From assembly GCF_014303735.1 (NCBI RefSeq), contig NZ_CP060296.1, positions 2,119,501-2,183,500 of the forward strand: DNA of 64,000 nt, read 5' to 3'. This document shows positions 9,455 through 21,090 of this stretch, piece by piece (position 1 is the stretch's first letter; every line of letters starts with the position of its first letter). The notes beneath the pieces are model-generated. The model did not search any database. It had not been told where the DNA came from and saw nothing but the letters and a program-made list of their open reading frames with translations. Position numbers and translations under genes: made by a program. This DNA comes from Variovorax sp. PAMC28562 (GTDB lineage: Bacteria; Pseudomonadota; Gammaproteobacteria; Burkholderiales; Burkholderiaceae_C).

Positions 9455-10710
9455 CGCCCGCCAACGTTCCGACGGCGCGCATACCCGCAGCAGCGTTCGC
9501 GGTGATCGCGGCCGGTGTGGGCGCAGCGCTTCATCTCGGCAAGCTTCCGCCAGCAGTGCCCGCGCTTCAGGCCACGCTCGGCATCGGTCTTGTCGAAGCA
9601 GGCTTTATGTTGTCTTTGGTGCAAGCTGCCGGCATGACTTTGGGGCTGCTGGTCGGGTTGGCCGCCGACACCATTGGACTGCGACGCAGCATGCTGATCG
9701 GGTTGCTCGTCGTCACTCTCGCCAGCATCGGCGGCGGCTGCGTGACGCCGGGGCCGTACGCGCTGCGGTTGCTTATGGTGCTGCGCGCATTGGAAGGCAT
9801 CGGCTTTCTGCTGACGGTGATGCCCGCGCCTGGGCTCATTCGGGCTGTCGTCCCTGCCGGCCTAGAGAAGTTGGCGATGGGTTTTTGGGGCGCCTACATG
9901 CCGCTGGGGGTCGCTCTCGCGTTGCTGCTAGGTCCGATGCTTATCGCGTCGATGGGATGGCAAGGCTGGTGGTGGGCTTTGTCTGCCGTTTCAGCATGTG
10001 CTTGTGTCTGGGTTTGGCGGTCGGTGCCGGCCGATCTCGCGATCGCCGCGGTTGTCGCGGTCGGTGCGCAAGGTGGCCCACGTTGGACGTCGCGGCTCGG
10101 CGAAACCTTGCGCGCCGCAGGCCCGCGCCGCGTTTCGCTCGCCTTCGCGGTGTACTCGTCGCAGTGGATAGCAGTGATCGGTTTCCTGCCGGCGATCTAT
10201 GCAGGAGTCGGCGTGCCGGCGGGTTGGAACGCAGTGCTGACTGCATTGGCGGCAGCGATGAACATCATCGGCAATCTGGTCGGCGGACGTCTGCTGCAGC
10301 AGGGCGTCGCGCCCGCGTTCGTGTTGCGATGCGGTTTCGGAACGATGGCGGTCGCCGGCATCGTGGCATTTGCCCAATGGGGCCACGGCGTCGACGCAGT
10401 GGTGTTGCCGCCGGCAGTTCGGTATGCGGCGGTGTGCCTCTTTTCGCTCAGCGGTGGGGTGGTGCCAGCAACGCTTTTCATGCTTGCCGTGCGAGTGGCG
10501 CCCAGCCCCACGACGATTTCCACGACCGTGGGCATGATGCAGCAGGCGTCGGCGCTCGGCCAGTTTCTTGCACCGCCCGTCGTGGCCTGGTTGGCGCATC
10601 GCGTCGGGGGATGGCAATGGACATGGGTCGTCACGTTGGCGTGCTCGGTGGTGGGCATCGTGCTGGCGGCCAGGCTAGGCAGCCCACGCACCTCGATGGG
10701 TGCGGCGTGA
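9442..10710 (+). CDS. MFS transporter, CynX/NimT-like
   Basis: Major facilitator superfamily transporter with about 12 hydrophobic segments across 422 residues. The inter-helix 2-3 loop carries the MFS-type GLAADTIGLRRSMLIG motif. The overall pattern (N-terminal PAVPALQATLGI segment, absence of a substrate-diagnostic motif) resembles the cyanate/nitroimidazole-type NimT/CynX group, but the substrate cannot be read from sequence. The ATG at 9442 lies inside the end of dgt (13-base overlap). Association with the methyltransferase and DUF1415 genes that follow is positional only. Confidence 0.8.
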   Translation: MDGVAPANVPTARIPAAAFAVIAAGVGAALHLGKLPPAVPALQATLGIGLVEAGFMLSLVQAAGMTLGLLVGLAADTIGLRRSMLIGLLVVTLASIGGGCVTPGPYALRLLMVLRALEGIGFLLTVMPAPGLIRAVVPAGLEKLAMGFWGAYMPLGVALALLLGPMLIASMGWQGWWWALSAVSACACVWVWRSVPADLAIAAVVAVGAQGGPRWTSRLGETLRAAGPRRVSLAFAVYSSQWIAVIGFLPAIYAGVGVPAGWNAVLTALAAAMNIIGNLVGGRLLQQGVAPAFVLRCGFGTMAVAGIVAFAQWGHGVDAVVLPPAVRYAAVCLFSLSGGVVPATLFMLAVRVAPSPTTISTTVGMMQQASALGQFLAPPVVAWLAHRVGGWQWTWVVTLACSVVGIVLAARLGSPRTSMGAA

Positions 10711-10717
10711 GGGTCCC

Positions 10718-11317
10718 ATGGGCACCCATCAACGTGACATGAGCATCGCTGCCACAATCCCAGGGACGCAGGCAGAGGCCGATACGCGACACTGGCTCGA
10801 GCGTGCTGTCATCGGGCTCAACTTGTGTCCTTTTGCGAAGGCGGTGCACGTCAAGGGGCAGATCCGGTACGCCGTTTATTCGGCGGGAAATGACGATGCC
10901 GGCTTGATGGAAGCGCTGATGCACGAGGCGGCGGTGCTGGCGAAATGCGCGCCCTCCGAGCGGGACACCACACTTTTGATCGCACCCAACACCTTGGTGA
11001 ATTTTTTGGACTTCAACGATTTCACGCAGCGTGCCGAGCGCAGACTGGCGCGGGCCGGTTTCGACGGCGAGCTTCAGCTCGCGAGCTTTCATCCGCGCTT
11101 CGAATTCGCGGGGGCCGCGCCGGACGACATCGCCAACGCCACCAATCGCGCGCCGTATCCGACGCTGCATCTGCTACGTGAAGAGAGCGTGAGTCGCGCC
11201 GTCGATGCCTTTCCCGAGGCGGACGCCATCTTCGAGCGAAACATTGAAACGCTGACAACGCTTGGGGCTGAAGGATGGGCTGCGCTCGATGTCGGCCCGG
11301 GAGGCTCATTCCGATGA
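10718..11317 (+). CDS. DUF1415 family protein
   Basis: Conserved protein of unknown function. Recognisable by the N-terminal family signature TRHWLERAVIGLNLCPFAKAV and the later SFHPRFEFAG and NRAPYPTLHLLREESV segments. I see no signal peptide or membrane helix, so it is probably cytosolic. The ATG at 10718 has AGGG just upstream; an ATG at 10739 and a GTG at 10700 are alternatives. Its stop overlaps the start of the next gene (ATGA), so the two are probably co-translated. Family assignment is good; no function is claimed. Confidence 0.82.
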   Translation: MGTHQRDMSIAATIPGTQAEADTRHWLERAVIGLNLCPFAKAVHVKGQIRYAVYSAGNDDAGLMEALMHEAAVLAKCAPSERDTTLLIAPNTLVNFLDFNDFTQRAERRLARAGFDGELQLASFHPRFEFAGAAPDDIANATNRAPYPTLHLLREESVSRAVDAFPEADAIFERNIETLTTLGAEGWAALDVGPGGSFR

Positions 11318-12210
11318 GCACCTTTGTCAAAGCCGCTGGTGCGCACAAGACAGCGAAGGTCGGGAAAGCAGCGAAGGCCGAAGCGGATGTGCTCCAAGAG
11401 CTGCGCCCTGGGCAATCGATCGAGTTGCTGAAAGAGCTCCACATCCTGACCCGCGAAGGCCGGCTGAACCAGGATTCGCGGCGCAAGCTCAAGCAGGTGT
11501 ATCACCTGTTCCAGTTCATCGAAAAACAGCTGCGGGAGTTGCCGGATGGCGGCGCGCATGCAACGCTGGCAGACCATGGTGCCGGCAAGTCTTACTTGGG
11601 TTTTATCGTCTACGACCTTTTCTTCAAAGCGCTTGGCGACGGTCGCGTGTATGGCATCGAGACGCGTGCGGAGCTCGTCGAAAAGTCACGCGTGCTGGCC
11701 GCTCAGCTCGGCTTCGGACGCATGTCTTTTCTCAACCTGACTGTGGCCGAGTCGACCGAATCTCTGGCGTTGCCCGACCGCATCGACATGGTGACCGCGC
11801 TGCATGCGTGCGACACCGCGACCGACGATGCCATCGCCTTCGGACTGGCCAAACAAGCGGCCTTCATGGTGCTGGTGCCGTGCTGTCAGGCGGAAGTGGC
11901 CGCATGCCTTCGCGAAACGAAAGCGCTGTCGCTCTCGCGCACGCCGCTCGCAGAACTGTGGCGCCATCCGCTTCACACGCGCGAGATCGGCAGTCAGCTC
12001 ACCAACGTGCTGCGCTGCCTGCTGCTGGAAGCGCATGGCTACCAGGTGACCGTGACCGAGTTGGTGGGCTGGGAACACAGCATGAAGAACGAACTGATCA
12101 TCGCGCGCCGCACCGGTCAGTTCAAAGCCAGTGCGGCCGAGCGGTTGAAGGGATTGCTGGGCGAGTTCGGCCTGTCGTCGTTGCTCGAAACTCGTTTTCG
12201 GCTGCCCTGA
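11314..12210 (+). CDS. Class I SAM-dependent methyltransferase (METTL25/RRNAD1-like)
   Basis: Predicted methyltransferase of 298 residues. After an Ala/Lys-rich N-terminus and a helical segment, the SAM-binding motif I appears as LADHGAGKSYLGF (about residue 90), followed by VYGIETRAELVEKS (acidic motif II) and MVTALHACDTATDDAI. A PCCQ motif lies near residue 190. The ALHACD and PCC features are shared with the MTTase/RRNAD1 group, whose targets are mostly unknown. The ATG at 11314 overlaps the DUF1415 stop. Substrate unknown. Confidence 0.78.
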   Translation: MSTFVKAAGAHKTAKVGKAAKAEADVLQELRPGQSIELLKELHILTREGRLNQDSRRKLKQVYHLFQFIEKQLRELPDGGAHATLADHGAGKSYLGFIVYDLFFKALGDGRVYGIETRAELVEKSRVLAAQLGFGRMSFLNLTVAESTESLALPDRIDMVTALHACDTATDDAIAFGLAKQAAFMVLVPCCQAEVAACLRETKALSLSRTPLAELWRHPLHTREIGSQLTNVLRCLLLEAHGYQVTVTELVGWEHSMKNELIIARRTGQFKASAAERLKGLLGEFGLSSLLETRFRLP

Positions 12211-12219
12211 ACGCGCGCT

Positions 12220-12915
12220 ATGGCACGGCTGCCTCGACTCACGCTGGCGGACCTTCCGCACCACGTGATCCAGCGTGGCAACAACCGGCAGCCCATCTTT
12301 ACGGACCGCATCGATCGCGAGCGACTGCTCGCACTCGTGGCGGACGCCGCCCCGCGATTGGGCGTGGCGTTGCATGCGTACGTGCTGATGGACAACCACT
12401 TTCATTTGCTGCTCACGCCTTCGACCGTCAGCGGTCTGCCACAGCTGATGCAGGCTGTGGGCAGAGGCTATGTGCGTTGGTTCAACGACCGGCATGGCCG
12501 CAGTGGCACCTTGTGGGAAGGCCGATATCGGTCGACCGTCATTCAGCCCGAGCTTTGGATGATGAGATGCATGGCCTACATGGACCTCAATCCATTGCGT
12601 TCGGGCGCGGCGATCGACGTGGCCGAATTTGCCTGGTCGAGCTACGGGCATTACGCTGGCCAACGGCATGACAAAGCGCTCACGCCGCCTCCGCAGTACT
12701 GGCTGCTCGGCAACACGCCTTTTGCGCGCGAGGCGGGCTATGCGGAGCTGGTGCGGCGGGGAATTTCGGCCTCCGAAGTCGCGTCATTGACCGACGCTGC
12801 CCTGCAAGGATGGGCATTGGGCGATGTGACGTTCGTCGAATCGTTACAGAAGACAACAGAGCGCCGGGTCATAAAGGCAAAGGCAGGCCGACCAGTGCGC
12901 GAACCGGCGCCGTAG
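12220..12915 (+). CDS. REP-associated tyrosine transposase (RAYT, Y1 HUH family)
   Basis: Single-strand DNA transposase-like protein of the IS200/RAYT group. The HUH motif is NHFHLL (His60, His62), and the likely nucleophilic Tyr lies in the AYMDLNP segment (about residue 120). It starts with the family hallmark PHHVIQRGNN and contains FNDRHGRSGTLWEGRYRS. At 231 residues it is intact, with a C-terminal extension beyond about residue 150. RAYTs are generally single-copy and domesticated, acting on dispersed palindromic repeats. It sits between the methyltransferase gene and gltB. The AT-rich, palindrome-bearing stretch downstream is described separately. Confidence 0.88.
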   Translation: MARLPRLTLADLPHHVIQRGNNRQPIFTDRIDRERLLALVADAAPRLGVALHAYVLMDNHFHLLLTPSTVSGLPQLMQAVGRGYVRWFNDRHGRSGTLWEGRYRSTVIQPELWMMRCMAYMDLNPLRSGAAIDVAEFAWSSYGHYAGQRHDKALTPPPQYWLLGNTPFAREAGYAELVRRGISASEVASLTDAALQGWALGDVTFVESLQKTTERRVIKAKAGRPVREPAP

Positions 12916-12973
12916 AAGCGCCCTCGATGCATTGCCAGTGCTGACCTGGATGCTATTGTTTTTGATATGTCCC

Positions 12974-13037
12974 TTATTTAACTCGACAGCTCTGGTTTTT
13001 AAATAAATTGGAATCTGACCCCAAATAAAGTATTTGG
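12974..13037. repeat. AT-rich inverted repeats downstream of the RAYT gene
   Basis: Two perfect inverted repeats lie in a strikingly AT-rich stretch. TTATTTAA (12974-12981) pairs with TTAAATAA (12999-13006). CCAAATA (13021-13027) pairs with TATTTGG (13031-13037) across a 3-base loop. Between and overlapping them is ATTGGAATCTGACCCCAAAT (13007-13026), whose reverse strand reads GGGGTCAGATTCCAAT; from memory, GGGGTCAGA-type sequences often flank RAYT genes in proteobacteria. It probably marks the RAYT element's end or target repeat. It also forms the distal part of the gltB upstream region. Confidence 0.55.
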
Positions 13038-13095
13038 CATTGTTTGTGCATCGCAATATCCTCGAAACCCCTGCGAAAAAAATGAAGGAGCGCCC

Positions 13096-16000
13096 ATGAC
13101 CACGGACGACGAAATCAAGCATCTCGAACAACACGGTCTGTATTCGGCCTCGAATGAGCACGACGCCTGCGGCCTCGGCTTCGTCGCCCACATCAAGGGC
13201 GAAAAGCGTCACGACATCGTGACGCAGGCGCTCAAGATCCTCGAGAACATCGACCATCGCGGCGCGGTCGGTGCAGACAAGCTGATGGGCGATGGCGCCG
13301 GCATCCTGATCCAGATTCCCGATGCGCTGTACCGCGAGGAGATGAGCAAGCTGGGCGTGACGTTGCCTCCGTACGGCGAGTACGGCGTCGGCATGATCTT
13401 CTTGCCGAAAGAGCATGCGTCGCGCATGGCCTGCGAGCAGGAGATGGAGCGCGCCATCAAGGCAGAAGGCCAAGTGCTATTGGGCTGGCGCGATGTGCCG
13501 GTCAACCGCGAGATGCCGATGTCGCCGGCGGTCAAGAAGACCGAACCGATACTGCGGCAGGTGTTTATCGGTCGCGGCAACGACGTCATCGTGCAGGACG
13601 CGCTGGAGCGCAAGCTCTACGTGATTCGCAAGACCGCGAGCGCCAACATCCAGAACCTGGCGCTCAAGCACAGCACCGAGTACTACGTGCCGAGCATGTC
13701 GAGCCGTACCGTGGTCTATAAGGGCCTGCTTCTGGCCGACCAGGTCGGCACCTACTATTTCGACTTGCTCGACGAGCGCTGCATCTCGGCCATCGGCCTG
13801 GTCCATCAGCGCTTTTCTACCAACACTTTCCCGAAGTGGCCCCTGGCGCATCCGTATCGCTACGTGGCGCACAACGGCGAAATCAACACGGTGCGCGGCA
13901 ACTACAACTGGATGAAGGCGCGCGAAGGCGTGATGGCCTCGCCGGTGCTCGGCCCCGACCTGAAAAAGCTTTACCCAATCAGCTTTGCAGGTCAGTCGGA
14001 CACCGCGACCTTCGACAACTGCCTCGAACTGATGACGATGGCCGGTTACCCGATCAGCCAGGCCGTGATGATGATGATCCCCGAGCCGTGGGAGCAGCAC
14101 ACCACGATGGACGAGCGCCGCCGCGCGTTCTACGAATACCACGCCGCGATGATGGAGCCGTGGGACGGCCCGGCATCGATCGTCTTCACCGACGGCCGCC
14201 AGATCGGCGCTACGCTCGACCGCAACGGGCTGCGTCCATCCCGTTACTGCGTGACCGACGACGACCTGGTCATCATGGCCAGCGAGTCGGGCGTGCTGCC
14301 GATTCCCGAGCACAAGATCCTGCGCAAATGGCGCCTGCAGCCGGGCAAGATGTTCCTGATCGACCTGGAACAGGGGCGCATGATCGACGACGACGAGCTC
14401 AAGGCCTACGTCGTCAACACCAAGCCGTACAAGCAGTGGATCGAGAACCTGCGCATCAAGCTCGACAGCGTCGGCTCGACTGTGACGCCGGTGGAAATTC
14501 CGGCGAGTGCGGTATCGCTGCTCGACCGTCAGCAGGCCTTTGGCTACACCCAGGAAGACATCAAGTTCTTGATGAGCCCGATGGCCCAGGCCGGCGAGGA
14601 GGCCATCGGCTCGATGGGCAACGACAGCCCGCTGGCGGTGCTCTCCAACAAGAACAAGCCGCTGTACAACTATTTCCGGCAGATGTTCGCGCAGGTGACG
14701 AACCCGCCGATCGACCCGATTCGCGAAGCCATCGTCATGTCGCTGGTGTCCTTTGTAGGCCCCAAGCCCAACCTGCTGGACATCAACCAGGTCAACCCGC
14801 CGATGCGGCTGGAGGTGAGCCAGCCGATTCTCGACTTTGCCGACATAGCCAAGTTGCGAGACATCGAGCAGCACACCAAGGGCAAGTTCAAGAGCACGAC
14901 CCTCGACATCACCTACCCGGCCGATTGGGGCCGCGAAGGCGTCGAGGCCAAGCTCGCATCGCTCTGCGCTGAGGCGGTCGATGCGATCAAGAGCGGCAGC
15001 AACATTCTGATCGTCAGCGACCGCGCGGTCAGCCTGACGCAGGTTGCTATTCCTGCCTTGCTGGCGTCCAGCGCGATCCATCAGCACCTGGTTCGCGAAG
15101 GCTTGCGCACGACCGCCGGCCTGGTGGTCGAAACCGGCAGCGCCCGCGAAGTGCATCACTTCGGCGTGCTGGCCGGCTACGGTGCCGAAGCCGTGCACCC
15201 GTACCTCGCGATGGAAACGCTGGCGGCGATGCACGCTGATCTGCCAGGTGACCTGTCCGCAGAGAAGGCTGTCTACAACTACGTGAAGGCGATCGGCAAG
15301 GGCCTGTCGAAGATCATGTCCAAGATGGGCGTGAGCACCTACATGAGCTACTGTGGCGCGCAATTGTTCGAGGCCATCGGCCTGAACAGCGACACGATCG
15401 GCAAGTACTTCACCGGCACTGCGAGCCGGGTCGAAGGCATTGGCGTCTTCGAGATTGCGGAAGAAGCCCTGCGCATGCATGCCGCCGCGTTCGGCGACGA
15501 TCCGGTGCTGGAAAGCATGCTGGATGCCGGCGGCGAATACGCCTGGCGCACGCGCGGCGAAGAACATATGTGGAGCCCCGACGCGATCGCCAAGCTGCAG
15601 CACAGCACGCGTGCCAACAACTGGAGCACGTACAAGGAATACGCGCAGATCATCAATGACCAGAGCCGTCGCCACATGACTTTGCGCGGCCTGTTCGAGT
15701 TCAAGCTCGATCCGTCCAAAGCGATTCCGGTGGAAGAGGTCGAATCGGCGGCCGACATCGTCAAGCGCTTTGCCACCGGCGCGATGTCGCTGGGCTCTAT
15801 TTCGACCGAAGCTCATTCGACGCTGGCCGTCGCCATGAACCGCATCGGCGGCAAGAGCAACACGGGCGAGGGTGGTGAAGATCCGAACCGCTATCGCAAC
15901 GAGCTCAAGGGCATCCCGATCAAGCTCGGCGACACGCTGAAAAGCGTGATCGGCGAGGCCAACGTCGAGGTCGATATGCCGCTGCAAGCCAACGATTCGC

Positions 16001-17841
16001 TGCGCTCGAAGATCAAGCAGGTGGCATCGGGCCGCTTCGGCGTCACGGCGGAATACCTGACTTCGGCCGATCAGATTCAGATCAAGATGGCGCAAGGTGC
16101 CAAGCCGGGCGAGGGCGGCCAGTTGCCCGGCGGCAAGGTGACCGAGTACATCGGCAAGCAGCGTTATTCGGTGCCGGGCGTGGGCCTGATCTCGCCGCCG
16201 CCGCATCACGATATCTATTCCATCGAAGACCTGGCGCAGCTGATTCACGACCTGAAAAACGTCGCACCGCACGCCACGATCAGCACCAAGCTCGTGAGCG
16301 AAGTGGGCGTGGGCACCGTCGCTACGGGCGTCACCAAGTGCAAGAGCGATCACATCGTGATTGCCGGACACGACGGCGGCACCGGCGCATCGCCGTGGTC
16401 GTCGATCAAGCATGCCGGTGGCCCGTGGGAAATCGGCCTGGCCGAGACGCAGCAGACGCTGGTGCTGAATCGCCTGCGCGGTCGCGTGCGGGTGCAGGCC
16501 GATGGCCAGATGAAGACCGGTCGCGACGTCGCGATCGGCGCGCTGCTGGGTGCCGATGAGTTCGGTTTTGCCACCGCGCCGCTGATCGTCGAAGGCTGCA
16601 TCATGATGCGCAAGTGCCACCTGAACACCTGTCCGGTGGGCGTGGCCACGCAAGATCCGGTGCTGCGCAAGAAGTTCTCTGGCAAGCCTGAACACGTCGT
16701 CAACTACTTCTTCTTCGTCGCAGAAGAGATGCGCCAGATCATGGCGCAACTGGGCATGCGCACGGTCAACGAAATGATCGGCCGCGCCGACCTGCTCGAC
16801 ATGAAAAAGGGCATAGCGCACTGGAAGGCCAGCGGCCTCGATTTCAGTCGGCTGTTCGCGCTGCCGAACGTGCCGGCCGACGTGCCGCGTTTCCATGTCG
16901 AGAACCAGGACCACGGGCTGGAGCACAACCTCGACACCAAGCTCATCGAGAAGTCCCGTGCGGCCATCGACAAGGGCGAGAAGGTGCAGTTCATCGAGGT
17001 GGTTCGCAACGTCAACCGCACGGTTGGCGCCAAGCTGTCGGGCGCGCTGACGCGGGTGCATCCTGAAGGGCTGCCGGACGATTCGATTCGCATACAACTT
17101 GAAGGCACGGGCGGGCAATCGTTTGGTGCATTTCTGGCGCGCGGCATCACGCTGTACCTCATCGGCGATGCCAACGACTACACCGGCAAGGGCTTGTCGG
17201 GCGGTCGCATCGTGGTGCGCCCGAGCCTCGACTTCCGCGGAGAAGCGGTGCGCAACACCATCGTCGGCAACACGGTGATGTACGGCGCCACGACCGGCGA
17301 GGCCTACTTTTGCGGCGTGGGCGGCGAGCGCTTTGCCGTACGGCTTTCGGGCGCGACCGCGGTGGTCGAAGGCACGGGCGACCACGGCTGCGAGTACATG
17401 ACCGGCGGCACGGTGGCGGTGCTCGGCAAGACCGGCCGTAACTTCGCGGCCGGCATGAGCGGCGGGGTGGCTTTCGTCTATGACGAAGACGGCCAGTTCG
17501 CTTCGCGCTGCAACATGGCGATGGTCACGCTCGAAAAGGTGCTGACCACCGCCGAGCAGACCGCGACCATCAAGCGCTCGATCTGGCACAACGGCATCAC
17601 CGACGAAGCGCAACTGCGCAAGCTGCTCGAAGAGCATCACCGCTGGACCGGCAGCAAGCGCGCGCGCGAACTGCTCGACGACTGGCCGATGGCGCGCAGC
17701 AAGTTCGTGAAAGTGTTCCCGAACGAATACAAGCGCGCGCTCGGCGAGATCCACGACCGGAAGTTGGAACTCGCCAGCAGCGGCAACAACGCGCAGGCGG
17801 GGCTCGAATCCAAGGCGGTTCGCACGCCGGCCGCGGTCTGA
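13096..17841 (+). CDS. gltB: Glutamate synthase (NADPH) large subunit
   Basis: Alpha subunit of GOGAT: transfers the amide of glutamine to 2-oxoglutarate, giving two glutamates. 1581 residues. A short propeptide precedes the catalytic N-terminal Cys ([12 protein letters not shown], Cys about residue 25) of the class II amidotransferase domain. The central domain, the FMN-binding synthase domain ([35 protein letters not shown]), the 3Fe-4S cysteines ([13 protein letters not shown]) and the C-terminal beta-helix follow. The ATG at 13096 has GGAG upstream. It works with GltD, 54 bases downstream. A very long antisense reading frame across gltB is a codon-bias artefact. Confidence 0.97.
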   Translation: MTTDDEIKHLEQHGLYSASNEHDACGLGFVAHIKGEKRHDIVTQALKILENIDHRGAVGADKLMGDGAGILIQIPDALYREEMSKLGVTLPPYGEYGVGMIFLPKEHASRMACEQEMERAIKAEGQVLLGWRDVPVNREMPMSPAVKKTEPILRQVFIGRGNDVIVQDALERKLYVIRKTASANIQNLALKHSTEYYVPSMSSRTVVYKGLLLADQVGTYYFDLLDERCISAIGLVHQRFSTNTFPKWPLAHPYRYVAHNGEINTVRGNYNWMKAREGVMASPVLGPDLKKLYPISFAGQSDTATFDNCLELMTMAGYPISQAVMMMIPEPWEQHTTMDERRRAFYEYHAAMMEPWDGPASIVFTDGRQIGATLDRNGLRPSRYCVTDDDLVIMASESGVLPIPEHKILRKWRLQPGKMFLIDLEQGRMIDDDELKAYVVNTKPYKQWIENLRIKLDSVGSTVTPVEIPASAVSLLDRQQAFGYTQEDIKFLMSPMAQAGEEAIGSMGNDSPLAVLSNKNKPLYNYFRQMFAQVTNPPIDPIREAIVMSLVSFVGPKPNLLDINQVNPPMRLEVSQPILDFADIAKLRDIEQHTKGKFKSTTLDITYPADWGREGVEAKLASLCAEAVDAIKSGSNILIVSDRAVSLTQVAIPALLASSAIHQHLVREGLRTTAGLVVETGSAREVHHFGVLAGYGAEAVHPYLAMETLAAMHADLPGDLSAEKAVYNYVKAIGKGLSKIMSKMGVSTYMSYCGAQLFEAIGLNSDTIGKYFTGTASRVEGIGVFEIAEEALRMHAAAFGDDPVLESMLDAGGEYAWRTRGEEHMWSPDAIAKLQHSTRANNWSTYKEYAQIINDQSRRHMTLRGLFEFKLDPSKAIPVEEVESAADIVKRFATGAMSLGSISTEAHSTLAVAMNRIGGKSNTGEGGEDPNRYRNELKGIPIKLGDTLKSVIGEANVEVDMPLQANDSLRSKIKQVASGRFGVTAEYLTSADQIQIKMAQGAKPGEGGQLPGGKVTEYIGKQRYSVPGVGLISPPPHHDIYSIEDLAQLIHDLKNVAPHATISTKLVSEVGVGTVATGVTKCKSDHIVIAGHDGGTGASPWSSIKHAGGPWEIGLAETQQTLVLNRLRGRVRVQADGQMKTGRDVAIGALLGADEFGFATAPLIVEGCIMMRKCHLNTCPVGVATQDPVLRKKFSGKPEHVVNYFFFVAEEMRQIMAQLGMRTVNEMIGRADLLDMKKGIAHWKASGLDFSRLFALPNVPADVPRFHVENQDHGLEHNLDTKLIEKSRAAIDKGEKVQFIEVVRNVNRTVGAKLSGALTRVHPEGLPDDSIRIQLEGTGGQSFGAFLARGITLYLIGDANDYTGKGLSGGRIVVRPSLDFRGEAVRNTIVGNTVMYGATTGEAYFCGVGGERFAVRLSGATAVVEGTGDHGCEYMTGGTVAVLGKTGRNFAAGMSGGVAFVYDEDGQFASRCNMAMVTLEKVLTTAEQTATIKRSIWHNGITDEAQLRKLLEEHHRWTGSKRARELLDDWPMARSKFVKVFPNEYKRALGEIHDRKLELASSGNNAQAGLESKAVRTPAAV

Positions 17842-17895
17842 CGCGCAGCGCGCACCGATCACGACACGATCTACAAAAACAGACAGGACAGCACG

Positions 17896-19374
<1,479 letters not shown>

Positions 19375-19437
19375 AGCGATTGATTCACCTGTAGCTGCAG
19401 TACAACGGTTGCCCCCTTATCATGGGGGAAACCCCAC

Positions 19438-19471
19438 GCCGGGATGCCTCACGAGGCGCCCGGCTTTTTTT
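19438..19471 (+). terminator. Rho-independent terminator after gltD, abutting mlaF
   Basis: GCCGGG (19438-19443) pairs with CCCGGC (19459-19464), and inside it GCCTC (19446-19450) pairs with GAGGC (19453-19457). A run of seven T follows immediately. The U-tract ends only about five bases before the mlaF ATG, so this hairpin either ends gltBD transcripts or attenuates transcripts entering mlaF. A second C5/G5 hairpin (CCCCC TTATCAT GGGGG, about 19411-19427) sits just upstream. Confidence 0.85.
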
Positions 19472-19476
19472 ATTCA

Positions 19477-20298
19477 ATGGACCCTTTGCCGCCTCCCCTC
19501 GTCGCGTTCCGTGAAGTCGTGTTCGGTTACGGCACGCGTCCAATTCTCGATGGCGTCTCTTTCGAGGTGCCACGCGGCAAGGTCACGGCATTGATGGGGG
19601 CTTCGGGCGGTGGCAAGACCACGGTGCTCAGGCTGATCGGTGGTCAGTTGCGGGCCCAGCGCGGCCAAGTGCTGCTCGATGGCAAGGACGTGGGTTTGAT
19701 GAAAACCGACGCGTTGTATGCGGCGCGGCGACGCATGGGCATGCTGTCTCAGTTCGGCGCACTTTTTACCGATATGAGCGTGTTCGACAACGTCGCCTTT
19801 CCGATCCGCGAACACACGCGGCTCACAGAGGCGTTGATCCGCGACATCGTGCTGATGAAGCTCGACGCGGTCGGCCTCCGTGGCGCGCGAGATTTGATGC
19901 CGAGCGAGGTGTCCGGCGGGATGGCTCGGCGCGTGGCGCTGGCCCGCGCTATCGCTCTGGATCCCGAACTGGTGATGTACGACGAGCCGTTTGCCGGTCT
20001 CGACCCGATTTCGCTCGGCACCGCGGCGCGCCTGATTCGGAGTCTGAACGACACTTTGGGGCTGACCAGCATCGTCGTGTCGCACGACCTCGACGAGACG
20101 TTTCGCATCGCCGACCACGTGATCGTGCTGGCCAACGGCAAGATCGCCGCGCAGGGCAGTCCGAGCGACGTACGCCAGAGCGCTGATCCGCTGGTGCACC
20201 AGTTCGTCAACGCGCTGCCCGAGGGTCCGGTGCATTTCCACTATCCCAGTGTCAGTGTCGAAGAAGACTTCGGCCAGGTGAAGGGCGAGCAGCGATGA
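19477..20298 (+). CDS. mlaF: Phospholipid ABC transporter ATP-binding protein MlaF
   Basis: ATPase of the MlaFEDB inner-membrane complex that moves phospholipids between inner membrane and periplasmic MlaC, maintaining outer-membrane lipid asymmetry. Walker A GASGGGKT (about residues 39-46), signature VSGGMARRV, Walker B LVMYDEPFAGLDP, switch His in VVSHD. I use the ATG at 19477 (273 residues); an ATG at 19444 lies inside the terminator hairpin. No Shine-Dalgarno precedes 19477, only a T-run, so translation initiation is unusual or the true start differs. First gene of mlaFEDACB; overlaps mlaE by four bases. Confidence 0.93.
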   Translation: MDPLPPPLVAFREVVFGYGTRPILDGVSFEVPRGKVTALMGASGGGKTTVLRLIGGQLRAQRGQVLLDGKDVGLMKTDALYAARRRMGMLSQFGALFTDMSVFDNVAFPIREHTRLTEALIRDIVLMKLDAVGLRGARDLMPSEVSGGMARRVALARAIALDPELVMYDEPFAGLDPISLGTAARLIRSLNDTLGLTSIVVSHDLDETFRIADHVIVLANGKIAAQGSPSDVRQSADPLVHQFVNALPEGPVHFHYPSVSVEEDFGQVKGEQR

Positions 20299-21077
20299 GT
20301 TGGTGGAAGCCTTCCGATATCGGTTTTGCGGTGCGCAGCAAACTGGCGAACCTGGGCTACGGTGCGCGGCTCTTCCTGCGCCTGCTGTTCCAGGGCGCGC
20401 GCAGCCTTCGTCGCTTCGGCCTCGTGCGCGACCAGATCCACTTTCTGGGCAACTATTCGCTGGCCATCATTGGCGTGTCCGGGTTGTTCGTCGGCTTCGT
20501 ATTGGGGCTGCAGGGCTACTACACGCTTCAGCGCTACGGGTCCTCCGAAGCGCTCGGTTTGCTGGTCGCACTGGCGCTGGTGCGTGAGCTCGGTCCGGTG
20601 ATCGCGGCCCTGCTTTTCGCAGGACGGGCTGGTACGTCGCTCACGGCCGAGATCGGTCTGATGAAGGCGGGTGAACAATTGAGCGCCATGGAAATGATGG
20701 CGGTCGACCCGGTGCAGCGCATCCTCGCGCCGCGCTTCTGGGCGGGCGTCATCACGATGCCGTTGCTTGCGGCGGTATTCAGTGCCGTGGGTGTCGGCGG
20801 CGGCTACGTCGTGGGCGTGCTGATGCTCGGCGTCGACCCCGGTGCGTTCTGGGGCCAGATGCAGGGCGGCATAGATGTGTGGCGCGACGTGGGCAACGGC
20901 GTTCTCAAGAGCATCGTCTTCGGTTTTACGGTCACCTTCATTGCGCTGCTGCAGGGCTTCGAGGCGCAGCCAACACCGGAAGGCGTCTCGCGCGCCACAA
21001 CACGCACCGTGGTGGTGGCCTCGCTGGCCGTTCTCGGGCTCGATTTTCTGCTGACGGCAATGATGTTCAGCATCTAG
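20295..21077 (+). CDS. mlaE: Phospholipid ABC transporter permease MlaE
   Basis: Membrane subunit of the Mla importer/exporter. 260 residues with an N-terminal interfacial helix and about five membrane segments. The MlaE-family core GYYTLQRYGSSEALG, ALVRELGPVIAALLFAGRAGTSLTAE and the EMMAVDP coupling-helix motif are present. It overlaps mlaF by four bases and is followed 13 bases later by mlaD. Confidence 0.95.
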   Translation: MSWWKPSDIGFAVRSKLANLGYGARLFLRLLFQGARSLRRFGLVRDQIHFLGNYSLAIIGVSGLFVGFVLGLQGYYTLQRYGSSEALGLLVALALVRELGPVIAALLFAGRAGTSLTAEIGLMKAGEQLSAMEMMAVDPVQRILAPRFWAGVITMPLLAAVFSAVGVGGGYVVGVLMLGVDPGAFWGQMQGGIDVWRDVGNGVLKSIVFGFTVTFIALLQGFEAQPTPEGVSRATTRTVVVASLAVLGLDFLLTAMMFSI

Positions 21078-21090
21078 AAAGACTACATCA

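Noticed and set aside
11262..12671. A 469-codon plus-strand frame spanning the methyltransferase and RAYT genes
   Set aside because: Out of frame with two genes that carry clear family motifs; arginine-rich low-information translation.
12220..13037. A complete IS200/IS605 insertion sequence
   Set aside because: The protein is RAYT-like, palindromes were found only on the downstream side, and no accessory TnpB is present; an ordinary IS with two ends is not supported.
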